Shown here: positions 17,528-26,016 of the stretch, one piece after another | Layout: the number at the start of each line of letters is the position of its first letter | Numbering within the stretch: the stretch's first letter is position 1 | From: Flectobacillus rivi | GTDB lineage: Bacteria > Bacteroidota > Bacteroidia > Cytophagales > Spirosomataceae | DNA: 64,000 nt | Reading direction: 5' to 3' | NCBI RefSeq assembly: GCF_030056655.1 | Contig: NZ_JASHIE010000009.1 | Coordinates: 62,001-126,000 of the forward strand | Program-made: the position numbers and the translations under genes | The notes under the pieces: model-generated | The model's database searches: none | Told to the model about the DNA's origin: nothing | The model's input: the letters and a program-made list of their open reading frames with translations, nothing else

Positions 17528-18109
17528 AGAATTAGGGTTTAAATTTATTTGGTAAAAGAGGCTAAAAATTGGCTTTTTAAAGACCAAAAACCCTTAAACC
17601 AAAGATAAATGAAGTACCACTTTGGGTAGGAAATCTGTACATTAATAGTATGCTCTATGTCTGGAGAACATCTTACAAAGGTAGTGAAAAAAAATATATA
17701 TCTGACTATCAAAAAATTAGCTTTTGGATTTTTTTTTATTTCAGAATAAACTTTCGAGAAATAACGCAAAAAGCAAATTTTTATTGGAGAGGCTTTCCAA
17801 GTTTGATTCCTTGGTTTGGAAGTTATAAGACAAGTTTTGTGAAAAAATAACGTATATAGCTGTTCTTGGAAAAGTGAAAAATGATTTTTCTCAATCCTTT
17901 TAAAATAGATAGAACTTCTGAAAATTAATAAGTTAAATAAGAATAGGCTAGTTGCATTAATAAGCACTGAAGGTGAAGGCAAAGCGTTAATCGAGGCTTA
18001 GCTTTTAGTAATTTTTTTTCTCAATAAAAATGAAAAAATAGAGGTCTTTTTCATTTTAAGTATCTCCTGAAAAGTAGTATAAAGCCTAGAACTACGTTGT
18101 TTTAGAGGC
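17528..18109. other. AT-rich intergenic region
   Basis: About 580 bases between rlpA-like (leaving leftward) and the gltA terminator. The open frames across it are low-complexity and not convincing. A -7-like box TATCTTTG on the minus strand at 17600-17607 could serve the rlpA-like gene. Nothing else recognised. Confidence 0.4.
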
Positions 18110-18142
18110 AAAAAAAAGAGACTCCTCTTTCGAGGAATCTCT
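18110..18142 (-). terminator. Terminator of gltA
   Basis: On the minus strand AGAGATTCCTC pairs with GAGGAGTCTCT around a short GAAA-type loop, followed by eight T residues. It is about 26 bases past the gltA stop. Confidence 0.85.
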
Positions 18143-18167
18143 ACATGTTAAATAGTCTGGTAAGAAA

Positions 18168-19439
18168 TTATCTTTGGTCCATTGCTACATACTCACGTGG
18201 AGTAGCACCAACATACACTTGACGTGGACGACCAATAGGTTCTTTATTTGCTTTCATTTCTTTCCATTGTGCGATCCAACCAGGAAGACGACCAATAGCA
18301 AACATTACTGTAAACATATCAGTAGGAATACCTAATGCACGGTAAATGATACCTGAATAGAAGTCAACGTTTGGATATAATTTACGAGCTACAAAGTATT
18401 CATCGCTCAATGCAGCAGCTTCTAATTCAGAAGCGATTTTCAACACTGGATCGTTAATACCCAAAGCTGCTAATACATCGTCTGCTGCTTTTTTGATGAT
18501 TCTTGCACGAGGGTCAAAGTTTTTGTAAACACGGTGTCCAAAGCCCATTAAGCGGAAACCAGAGTTTTTATCTTTGGCCATTGCGATATACTTAGCAGTA
18601 TCACCACCGTCAGCTTTGATAGCTTCCAACATTTCAATTACTTCTTGGTTTGCACCACCATGTAATGGACCAGAAAGCGCATTGATACCTGCCGAGATTG
18701 AAGCATATAAACTTGCATGAGAAGAGCCAACCAAACGAACTGTCGAAGTAGAGCAGTTTTGTTCGTGGTCTGCATGAAGAATCAATAATTTATTTAAAGC
18801 CGCCGAAACTACTGGATCAACTTGGTAAGGAGCTACTGGCAAAGCAAACATCATGTTTAAGAAGTTTGAGCAGTAATCCAAAGAGTTGTTAGGATAGTTT
18901 ACAGGATGACCTTGAGATTTTTTGTATGACCAAGTCGCCATAGACGGCATTTTAGCCATTAAACGGATAATGTTTAACTCGTCAGAACCAGATTTATCGC
19001 CTGTGTAGAAAGCTGACATAGCACAAACCATCGCCGATAAAACGCCCATTGGGTGAGCATTTACAGGGAAGCCTTCAAAAATCTTACGCATATCTTCGTT
19101 AACGATAGTATGCATTTTGATTGCATTTTCGAATGTTGCGTATTGTTCTGCAGTAGGCAACTCACCGTAGATCAACAAGTAAGCTACTTCTAAGAATGAA
19201 GCTTTCTCAGCTAATTCTTCGATAGAATATCCTCTGTAACGGAGAATTCCTAACTCACCATCGAGGAATGTAATCGCACTTTTCGTAGCACCTGTGTTTT
19301 TGTAACCCGAGTCAATTGTAATATAACCTGTCTCATCACGGAGCTTGGCAATATCAATTGCTTTTTCATCTTCAGTTCCAGTAATAACAGGTAACTGAAT
19401 GCGTTTGTCACCTAATGATAGTTCTGCAAAATCTGACAT
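18168..19439 (-). CDS. gltA: Citrate synthase
   Basis: Condenses oxaloacetate and acetyl-CoA to citrate, first step of the TCA cycle; cytoplasmic. It has 423 residues, the size of the hexameric, NADH-regulated type of Gram-negative bacteria. Catalytic regions are visible: LHADHEQNCSTSTVRLVGSS, SGPLHGGANQEVIEML with the active His, GFGHRVYKNFDPRA with the second His and binding Arg, then a catalytic Asp region DFYSGIIYRALGIP. An N-terminal beta domain (GYKNTGATKSAITFLDGE) precedes the all-helical core. It is monocistronic by appearance: it has its own terminator, and the divergent neighbour pepT begins 370 bases away. Confidence 0.97.
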   Translation of the reverse strand: MSDFAELSLGDKRIQLPVITGTEDEKAIDIAKLRDETGYITIDSGYKNTGATKSAITFLDGELGILRYRGYSIEELAEKASFLEVAYLLIYGELPTAEQYATFENAIKMHTIVNEDMRKIFEGFPVNAHPMGVLSAMVCAMSAFYTGDKSGSDELNIIRLMAKMPSMATWSYKKSQGHPVNYPNNSLDYCSNFLNMMFALPVAPYQVDPVVSAALNKLLILHADHEQNCSTSTVRLVGSSHASLYASISAGINALSGPLHGGANQEVIEMLEAIKADGGDTAKYIAMAKDKNSGFRLMGFGHRVYKNFDPRARIIKKAADDVLAALGINDPVLKIASELEAAALSDEYFVARKLYPNVDFYSGIIYRALGIPTDMFTVMFAIGRLPGWIAQWKEMKANKEPIGRPRQVYVGATPREYVAMDQR

Positions 19440-19811
19440 AACCTATATATTATTTGGCTTAACCTTTTGAAATTTTGTTTTTATTTTGACGAAGCGAATT
19501 TACTGAAAATTGCCTTTTGCAAGGCAATCATTGTCGGATTCTTTGGTAAATTTAGATACATATAGAAATTGTACAATTCTATGGCTGTTCATAATATTTC
19601 CCTCAAGAATGTTTCTGCAAGATAATCACGAAATTTGAAACCTTCATTACCTTTGTTGAAACTTGTTTAATAAATAATTTTAACCATAAAAATTCTTCAA
19701 ATAATGAAATAAATCAATCTGATACAATAAATATATTAGATTTTTATTAGACTATTTTGATTGGTTTTATTATAGTTTTTGTTCAAAATACCATACTCAT
19801 TACTCAAAATT
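19440..19811. other. Divergent intergenic region gltA/pepT
   Basis: About 370 AT-rich bases without a credible ORF. It contains TACCTTTG at 19648-19655 on the plus strand, a good -7 box for pepT, though a TTTG at 19634 is too close to act as its -33 element. No operator or riboswitch fold recognised. Confidence 0.4.
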
Positions 19812-21059
19812 ATGCTTAAATCATATAAAAATACCGTAACTGAGCGATTTTTACGCTATGTTCAAATAGATACACAATCAGACCCAGATTCATCGGCACA
19901 GCCTTCTACCGAAAAACAAAAAGATTTGAGTCGTGTATTGGTCGACGAACTTTTTGCAATGGGTATCTCAGACGCCGAGCTAGACGAGTACGGTTATGTA
20001 TATGCCACAATACCAGCTACTTCTGAAAAAATAGTGCCTGTGATATGCTTCTGTTCGCACGTAGACACATCTCCAGATTGTTCAGGGAAAGAGGTAAAAC
20101 CTATTATTCATCATAACTATCAAGGACAGGATTTAGTTTTGCCAGATGATCATTCTCAGATAATTCGTTGTGCCGAACATCCTGATTTGCCTGCCCAAAT
20201 TGGTAACGATATAATTACCGCAAGTGGCAAAACTTTATTGGGTGCCGACAACAAAGCAGGCGTTGCCGAAATTATGGATGCTGCCTATTACTTAATGACT
20301 CATCCTGAGATTCAACACGGAAAAGTTAGAATCTTGTTTACGCCAGATGAAGAAATCGGTAGAGGAACAGCTAAGGTAGATCTTGAAAAACTAGGTGCTG
20401 ATTTTGGATATACAATCGATGGCGAAACATTAGGTTCGTTGGAAGATGAAACATTCTCGGCTGATGGTGTGGTAATTAAAATTACAGGTGTGAGTCAACA
20501 TCCTGGTTTTGCCAAGGGTAAAATGGAAAGCGCCTTGAAAATCGCTGCTGAAATTGTGGCAAATCTGCCCAAGGAGACTCTTTCTCCAGAGACTACCGAA
20601 GGTAAAGAAGGCTTTATTCATCCTGTTGGCATTTCAGGTGCGGTAGAAGAGGCATCTGTTAGTTTTATCATTCGTGATTTTACAGAGGAAAAACTCCACG
20701 AGCATGAGACGTTTTTGAAAAGCATCATGGAAAAAGTTTTAGAAGACTATCCCAATTCGAAGGCGATTTTTGAGGTGCATGAGCAGTATCGCAATATGAA
20801 AGAGATTCTGGATCAATATCCTCATGTAACGGCTTATGCGCTAGAAGCTATTGAGCGTGCAGGTATTCCTGCCAAGCAAATGAGTATCCGTGGTGGTACA
20901 GATGGTTCTAGACTTTCATTTATGGGCTTGCCTTGCCCGAATATCTTTGCTGGCGAGCACGCTTTTCATGGGAAGCACGAATGGGTGTCGGTTCAGGATA
21001 TGGAAAAAGCAGTGGAAACCATTGTGAATTTATGTTGTATTTGGGAGGAAAAAGCGTAG
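19812..21059 (+). CDS. pepT: Peptidase T (tripeptide aminopeptidase, M20B)
   Basis: Di-zinc aminopeptidase that removes the N-terminal residue of tripeptides in the cytoplasm. It has 415 residues from ATG 19812, close to the E. coli enzyme size; the frame-open start at 19779 would add 11 residues with no support. Metal and catalytic motifs in order: CFCSHVDTSPD (first His/Asp), LLGADNKAGVAEIMDAAYYL (bridging Asp), LFTPDEEIGRG (catalytic Glu pair), DGETLGSLEDETFSADG, RGGTDGSRLSFMGLP, and AFHGKHEWV with the last His. A possible terminator stem follows at 21072-21111. Confidence 0.95.
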   Translation: MLKSYKNTVTERFLRYVQIDTQSDPDSSAQPSTEKQKDLSRVLVDELFAMGISDAELDEYGYVYATIPATSEKIVPVICFCSHVDTSPDCSGKEVKPIIHHNYQGQDLVLPDDHSQIIRCAEHPDLPAQIGNDIITASGKTLLGADNKAGVAEIMDAAYYLMTHPEIQHGKVRILFTPDEEIGRGTAKVDLEKLGADFGYTIDGETLGSLEDETFSADGVVIKITGVSQHPGFAKGKMESALKIAAEIVANLPKETLSPETTEGKEGFIHPVGISGAVEEASVSFIIRDFTEEKLHEHETFLKSIMEKVLEDYPNSKAIFEVHEQYRNMKEILDQYPHVTAYALEAIERAGIPAKQMSIRGGTDGSRLSFMGLPCPNIFAGEHAFHGKHEWVSVQDMEKAVETIVNLCCIWEEKA

Positions 21060-21071
21060 GTCAGTAAGGCT

Positions 21072-21111
21072 AAATCATACTTTGATTAGTAAAATGACAA
21101 AAGTATGATTT
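21072..21111 (+). terminator. Weak terminator-like hairpin after pepT
   Basis: AAATCATACTT (21072-21082) pairs with AAGTATGATTT (21101-21111). The loop is 18 bases and the stem is AT-rich, and no long T run follows, so function is uncertain. Confidence 0.4.
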
Positions 21112-21210
21112 ACCTCCATAAATTTGTATTATCATCTCAAAATGAATTTGAGCTATTTCATTTTATGCACATGATATTCCGTAATTTTAGGTGCATGAAA
21201 TCCCAACTTT

Positions 21211-24036
21211 ATGAAAAAATTATTCCTACTCGACGCAATGGCATTGATTTATCGTGCTCACTTTGCGTTTCAAAAAACACCTCGTATTAGTTCAAAAGGA
21301 CTAAATACTAGTGCTGTTTTTGGTTTTGCTAATACCTTACTTGAAATTTTAGCCAAAGAAAAACCTACCCACTTGGGTGTTGCCTTTGATACGCCAACGC
21401 CTACGTTTCGCCATGTGCAGTTTGAGGCATATAAGGCGCAACGTCAAGAGCAACCTGAAGATATTACTGTTGCAATTCCTTATGTAAAGCGCTTGTTAGA
21501 AGCCATGAACATTCCTATTTTATTGATGGAAGGCTATGAGGCTGATGACGTCATTGGTACATTGGTCAAGAAGGCTGTTCGTGAACATGAGGATATGGAA
21601 ATTTATATGATGACTCCCGACAAAGACTACGGTCAGTTGGTAGAGGAGCGCATCAAAATGTACAAACCTGCCTTTATGGGCAAGGGAGTCGAAATTCTTG
21701 GACCACAAGAGGTTTGTGACAAATGGGGAATCGAAAGTGTATCTCAAGTGATTGATATTTTAGGTTTGATGGGTGATGCTGTAGATAATATCCCTGGTAT
21801 TCCTGGTATTGGTGAAAAAACAGCGCAAAAGCTTATTGCCGAGTTTGGAAGTGTTGAAAACTTGATTGCCAATGCAGATAAATTAAAAGGCAAGCAGAAG
21901 GAAAATGTGGTCAACTTTGCTCAACAAGGCTTATTGTCAAAAGAGTTAGCTACGATTCTATGTGAAGTACCTATCGAGTTTCATGAGGAGTCATTGAGAC
22001 TTTCAGAAGTAAATAAAGACTTACTCTCTCCACTTTTGGATGAATTAGAGTTTAGAACTTTACGCAAACGCTTGTTAGGTGAGGAATCTGAACCTGTAGC
22101 TAAAGAGGAAACTGTTTCTGCAAAAGCTTCAAAAGCTGCTGCCGCAGGTCAAATGGATTTATTTGGAGGATTGGTTTCTGAAAAACCTCTTGCTATCACC
22201 GAAACGACGCTCGAATCTAAACAAAATATCTTTTCTACCATTCATCAATATCATGCGGTAGATACCCCAGAGCTTCGTCAAAATTTAGTACACTTTTTGA
22301 GTTTACAAGAAGCTATTTGTTTTGATACAGAAACAACAAGCGTTGATGCCGTGGAGGCGGAATTGGTGGGATTGGCATTTGCTTATCGTAAAGGCGAGGC
22401 ATTTTATGTCCCTGTACCAGCCGATCAAGCACAGGCACAAGCGATTGTCGATGAATTTCGTCCTGTTTTGGAAAATGAGAATATCAAAAAAATTGCCCAG
22501 AATATCAAATATGATTTGATGGTTTTGCAAAGATATGGTTTGACTGTAAAAGGTAAATTGTATGATACCATGTTAGCGCATTATCTAATCGAGCCAGAAA
22601 AACGCCACAATATGGATATTTTGGCAGAAGATTATTTGAACTATACCCCTGTATCGATTGAAGAGCTTATTGGTAAAAAAGGAGCGAAGCAGGGAAATAT
22701 GCGTGATGTAGAACTGGAAAAAATCAAAGAATATGCTGCAGAAGATGCCGATATTACTTTGCAACTCAAAGATAGACTACATCCGATTTTGGCTGAAAAT
22801 GCAGGAGCTGTTAAATTGTTTGAAGAGGTAGAAATGCCTTTAACACAAGTTTTGGCTGATATTGAAATGGAAGGTGTGCGCATCGATACAGAGTTTTTGG
22901 GCAATATGTCCAAGGAACTTGAAACTGATATGCGCATTGTGCAAGACAGAGTTTTCGAATTGGCAGGTGTAGAATTTAATATTGGTTCACCGAAACAATT
23001 AGGAGAAATTCTTTTCGAAAAACTCAAGCTTGACCCCAAAGCTAAAAAGACCAAAACAGGTCAATATATGACAGGGGAGGAGATTTTGTCAAAACTAGAA
23101 TCTGAACATGAGATTGCAAAAAAGATTCTGGATTTTAGAGAATTACAAAAGCTAAAATCTACCTATGTCGATGCCTTGCCTCAGTTAGTTTCGCCAACAA
23201 CAGGTCGTATTCATACCTCTTTTAATCAGGCTGTGGCGGTTACGGGTCGTTTGTCAAGTACTAATCCAAACTTGCAGAATATTCCGATTCGCACACCTCG
23301 TGGCCGTGAGATTCGCAAAGCATTTATTCCTAGAAATGAAGAGTTTTTGATTTTATCAGCCGATTACTCTCAGATAGAGTTACGCATTATGGCGGCTTTT
23401 GCACAAGATGAATCTATGATTGAAGCCTTTAATCAAGGTAGAGATATTCACGCAACAACGGCTGCAAAAGTATTTAATGTGAGCTTGGATGAGGTAACGT
23501 CTGATATGCGTCGAAAGGCTAAGACCGTAAATTTTGGTATTATTTATGGCGTATCGGCTTTTGGTTTGTCACAACAAATTGCGATTTCTCGTACCGAAGC
23601 CAAAGAAATTATTGATAGTTACTGGAGAGAGTTTCCTGCCATAAAACAATATATGGATTCAGCGATAATCAAGGCTAGAGATACAGGCTATTGTGAGACG
23701 ATTCTTGGTCGTAGAAGATATTTAAGAGATATCAATGCTCAGAATATGGTCGAAAGAGGTTTTGCAGAACGTAATGCTATTAATGCGCCAATTCAAGGTT
23801 CGGCAGCAGATATGATTAAGGTGGCGATGATTAAAGTGAATGATTTTATCAAAAAAGAAAAACTTCGTTCTCGTATGATTTTGACAGTGCATGACGAATT
23901 AGTATTCGATGCTCATCGCGATGAGTTAGATTTACTAAAAGAACGTGTAAATGACTTGATGATTCATGCCATAGATTTTCCTGTAAAAATGGAAACAGGT
24001 ATGGGCGTTGGTCAAAACTGGCTAGAGGCGCATTAA
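21211..24036 (+). CDS. polA: DNA polymerase I
   Basis: Repair and Okazaki-fragment polymerase of 941 residues with all three activities. 5' nuclease: LLDAMALIYRAHFAFQKTP at the start, GYEADDVIGTLVKKA near 110, and the helix-hairpin-helix IPGIPGIGEKTAQKLIAEFG near 192. Proofreading domain: ICFDTETTS with Asp372/Glu374, NIKYDLMVLQRYG, YAAEDADITLQL, so it looks active. Polymerase: ADYSQIELRIMAAFA (motif A), RRKAKTVNFGIIYGVSAFG (O helix) and LTVHDELVFDAH with His894/Asp895 (motif C). An Ala/Lys-rich linker near residues 290-320 joins the nuclease part to the Klenow part. The ATG at 21211 starts the conserved LFLLDA strand. The REP array begins 28 bases after the stop. Confidence 0.97.
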   Translation: MKKLFLLDAMALIYRAHFAFQKTPRISSKGLNTSAVFGFANTLLEILAKEKPTHLGVAFDTPTPTFRHVQFEAYKAQRQEQPEDITVAIPYVKRLLEAMNIPILLMEGYEADDVIGTLVKKAVREHEDMEIYMMTPDKDYGQLVEERIKMYKPAFMGKGVEILGPQEVCDKWGIESVSQVIDILGLMGDAVDNIPGIPGIGEKTAQKLIAEFGSVENLIANADKLKGKQKENVVNFAQQGLLSKELATILCEVPIEFHEESLRLSEVNKDLLSPLLDELEFRTLRKRLLGEESEPVAKEETVSAKASKAAAAGQMDLFGGLVSEKPLAITETTLESKQNIFSTIHQYHAVDTPELRQNLVHFLSLQEAICFDTETTSVDAVEAELVGLAFAYRKGEAFYVPVPADQAQAQAIVDEFRPVLENENIKKIAQNIKYDLMVLQRYGLTVKGKLYDTMLAHYLIEPEKRHNMDILAEDYLNYTPVSIEELIGKKGAKQGNMRDVELEKIKEYAAEDADITLQLKDRLHPILAENAGAVKLFEEVEMPLTQVLADIEMEGVRIDTEFLGNMSKELETDMRIVQDRVFELAGVEFNIGSPKQLGEILFEKLKLDPKAKKTKTGQYMTGEEILSKLESEHEIAKKILDFRELQKLKSTYVDALPQLVSPTTGRIHTSFNQAVAVTGRLSSTNPNLQNIPIRTPRGREIRKAFIPRNEEFLILSADYSQIELRIMAAFAQDESMIEAFNQGRDIHATTAAKVFNVSLDEVTSDMRRKAKTVNFGIIYGVSAFGLSQQIAISRTEAKEIIDSYWREFPAIKQYMDSAIIKARDTGYCETILGRRRYLRDINAQNMVERGFAERNAINAPIQGSAADMIKVAMIKVNDFIKKEKLRSRMILTVHDELVFDAHRDELDLLKERVNDLMIHAIDFPVKMETGMGVGQNWLEAH

Positions 24037-24063
24037 TGAATATGATTTCCAACTAAATAAAAC

Positions 24064-24210
24064 AGGTGCTGGTGCTGGATTCCTATCCAGCACCTACTTT
24101 TTCTTAGGATTCTAATCCTAAAACCATAAAATAGTTTTACAACAAAATAAAAAGTTCTCTGTCGAGAAAATACAAGTTTATAGACCAATTGAGTCTATAT
24201 TTTATCAGCC
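24064..24210 (+). repeat. REP hairpins plus truncated 5' fragment of the transposase gene
   Basis: Upstream copy of a ~147-bp unit. It contains the hairpin GGTGCTGGAT-tcct-ATCCAGCACC (24071-24094), a second stem TTAGGATT/AATCCTAA (24104-24121), and then the first ~58 bases of the RAYT gene with the start codon changed from ATG to CTG. It breaks off at TTTATCAGCCA, where the next unit begins. Confidence 0.85.
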
Positions 24211-24212
24211 AA

Positions 24213-24305
24213 TGCTGGTGCTGGATTCCTATCCAGCACCTACTTTTTCTTAGGATTTTAATCCTAAAACCTATAAAATAGTTTTACAACAAAATAAGAA
24301 GTTCT
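24213..24305 (+). repeat. Left REP unit of the intact transposase gene
   Basis: Second, nearly identical copy of the 24064-24156 sequence: hairpin GGTGCTGGAT/ATCCAGCACC, then TTAGGATT/AATCCTAA, then a T/A-rich leader leading straight into the transposase start at 24306. Confidence 0.85.
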
Positions 24306-24857
24306 ATGTCTAGAAAATACAAGTTTATAGACCAATCGAGTCTATATTTTATCAGCACTGCAACAGTTTATTGGGTAGATGTATTTACAAGAGAGGAGTA
24401 CAATAATATCCTCATAGAAAACCTATCTTTCTGTGTTAAGGAAAAAGACCTTGATATTTATGCCTATTGCTTGATGACCAATCATTTTCATGCCATCATC
24501 GGAACGAGAGGAAGACCGATGGATAAAATTTTACGTGAACTAAAGCAGTTTACCGCAAAACGTATTATAGCCGCGATTGAAACCAATCCGTTTGAATCAA
24601 GAAAAAAATGGATGTTAAGGCTTTTTGAGTGGTCTGGTAGGCGAACAGCAGGGAATGAGAAATACCAGTTTTGGCAACATGATAATCATCCTATATGGCT
24701 AAATTCTTATGATGTGATAATGCAAAAATTGGATTATATTCATCAAAATCCTGTGAAAGCTGGTTTGGTAGATAAGCCCGAAGATTGGCGATATAGTTCG
24801 GCAAAGAATTATTATACTAAAGAGCAAACAGCGTTAGAGGTAATTTTATTAGAGTAA
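24306..24857 (+). CDS. REP-associated tyrosine transposase (RAYT, Y1/IS200-like)
   Basis: Single-strand DNA transposase-like enzyme of 183 residues, cytoplasmic. The HUH pair is His60-Phe-His62 in LMTNHFHAIIG and the nucleophile is Tyr144 in QKLDYIHQNPVKAGLV, followed by DWRYSSAKNYY, all features of the RAYT branch of Y1 transposases. RAYTs nick the palindromic REP sequences that flank them (family knowledge); here such palindromes lie on both sides in mirrored orientation, which supports the assignment. The gene appears intact. Partial copies of its 5' end (24153-24210) and 3' end (24917-24996) survive on either side. Whether it still mobilises REPs cannot be told. Confidence 0.93.
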   Translation: MSRKYKFIDQSSLYFISTATVYWVDVFTREEYNNILIENLSFCVKEKDLDIYAYCLMTNHFHAIIGTRGRPMDKILRELKQFTAKRIIAAIETNPFESRKKWMLRLFEWSGRRTAGNEKYQFWQHDNHPIWLNSYDVIMQKLDYIHQNPVKAGLVDKPEDWRYSSAKNYYTKEQTALEVILLE

Positions 24858-24916
24858 TAAAGGATTGGAATCCTTAGAAAGATTGGGTGCTGGATAGGAA
24901 TCCAGCACCAGCGTAG
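24858..24916 (+). repeat. Right REP unit of the transposase gene
   Basis: Contains AAGGATTGGAATCCTT and GGTGCTGGAT-agga-ATCCAGCACC (24886-24909). The latter is the exact reverse complement of the left hairpin (loop tcct versus agga), so the gene is bracketed by inverted REPs. Confidence 0.85.
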
Positions 24917-25053
24917 GAAGATTGGCGATATAGCTCGGCAAAGAATTATTATACTAAAGAGCCAACGGTATTAGAGGTAATTTTATTGGAGTAATAAAGG
25001 ATTGGAATCCTTAGAAAGATTGGGTGCTGGATAGGAATCCAGCACCAGCGTAT
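24917..25053 (+). pseudogene. Truncated 3' fragment of RAYT gene plus REP
   Basis: A 137-bp tandem copy of 24780-24916 with few changes. It encodes the last ~26 residues (EDWRYSSAKNYYTKEPTV then LEVILLE and stop), followed by another right REP hairpin. No start or catalytic part is present. It is the remnant of a second transposase unit that lost its interior, or a 3'-end duplication. Confidence 0.85.
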
Positions 25054-25172
25054 AATCCAACACCAGTACATGAAATGCCAGTTTTGTAATAATCTTACCT
25101 TCAAACATTTTCCTCTCTTCTTTTTAATATCTTCGTAAAAACATATACTAAGAATATCTTTCCATTAAACAC

Positions 25173-25793
25173 ATGAAAAAAATGCTACTCTATGCTCTAC
25201 TGAGCATACTCTCTTGCTATGAGATATATTCTCAAACAACGACAAATCAGTCACAAGTACCAGCTGAAGATTCTTTGAAGTTAGGACTCAAGTGGAAAAA
25301 TGCTCCTATATATGTTCGAAGTATGCCTTTTGCTATCTATACTGGCGCTGGTAAGTTGTCTGACCGTGTGGCTCAGAATATAGAGATAGGAAAGTCTTTT
25401 AATATTGTAGATTTAGGGATTGCCTACGGAAGAAACTCTTTGCGCCCTGATACTACTTCTTTTTTGGAAGCAAGAGTGACAATGGATGTTTGTAATATGG
25501 GAATATTTGCCAACGAAATGACAATAGGAGCGGGAAAACTCTTTGACTCCCAAGGAAGTTTGATGTTAGAGTTGACCTACAGTATTTTTGCACAAATATC
25601 TCCCAAATGGGGAATTGGCTTAGTAACAGGATATTATGATTTTAGTAATGAATATTATGACTCATCGAAATCATTCTATGGTTTTTTAATAAGATATGGA
25701 CTTCAAAGGACAGACAGCGGAGGTCTTTTTGGTTTAGGAAGAGGGCATGGACGCCCTGGAAGACCAGGCAGAAGTCATGGACATGGAAGATAA
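25173..25793 (+). CDS. Small outer-membrane beta-barrel-like protein with Gly/Arg/His tail
   Basis: Exported protein of 206 residues with a signal peptide of about 20 (MKKMLLYALLSILSCYEIYS). The mature part reads as alternating amphipathic strands (RVAQNIEIGKSFNIVDLGIA, EARVTMDVCNMGIFANEM, SPKWGIGLVTGYYDF, FYGFLIRYGLQR), suggesting an eight-stranded barrel. The C-terminus is an unusual low-complexity tail, GLGRGHGRPGRPGRSHGHGR, after the last strand, where most barrels end in an aromatic residue. The tail might bind metal through His or polyanions through Arg; this is speculation. It stands alone between the RAYT locus and palindromic element copy B. Confidence 0.7.
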   Translation: MKKMLLYALLSILSCYEIYSQTTTNQSQVPAEDSLKLGLKWKNAPIYVRSMPFAIYTGAGKLSDRVAQNIEIGKSFNIVDLGIAYGRNSLRPDTTSFLEARVTMDVCNMGIFANEMTIGAGKLFDSQGSLMLELTYSIFAQISPKWGIGLVTGYYDFSNEYYDSSKSFYGFLIRYGLQRTDSGGLFGLGRGHGRPGRPGRSHGHGR

Positions 25794-25796
25794 AAC

Positions 25797-26010
25797 ATGA
25801 GCCATCCCGAATTTTTAGGATTGGGATTATTCTCCATAATTTTCATCAAAAAAGCGGTCGAAAAATATTTTTCGACCGCTTTTTTGATGCTATTATACTA
25901 GATTTTATTCAGCTCAAGACGCAAACATTGTGTCTCTACTACTAGAATACAAATTTTAACATAATCACTCATCCGCTCAATCACTAAATCACTAAATTAG
26001 GGACGACTCA
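25797..26010 (+). mobile_element. Palindromic MITE-like element, copy B
   Basis: 214-bp non-coding unit. Left end ATGAGCCATCCCGAATTT, right end reads on the other strand TGAGTCGTCCCTAATTTAG. The central palindrome at about 25847-25889 has the arms AAAAAAGCGGTCG and CGACCGCTTTTTT around GAAAAATATTTTTC. A second hairpin AGACGCAAACATTGTGTCT is at 25917-25935. It occupies the whole gap between two convergent genes, starting 3 bases after one stop and ending 6 bases before the other. It closely resembles copy C at 50349-50560. Confidence 0.9.
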
Positions 26011-26016
26011 GGTTTC

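Noticed and set aside
17545..17982. Reverse-strand ORF of 145 codons in the gap upstream of the rlpA-like gene
   Set aside because: Low-complexity Phe/Ile/Lys composition typical of AT-rich non-coding DNA, no domain, and it overlaps the rlpA-like start.
22641..23054. 137-codon antisense ORF inside polA
   Set aside because: Ser-rich translation produced by the opposite strand of a coding region; no start context or domain.
24064..24305. Possible attachment site or phage remnant upstream of the transposase
   Set aside because: The repeats are explained as REP hairpins and gene fragments of the RAYT itself; no integrase or phage gene is present.
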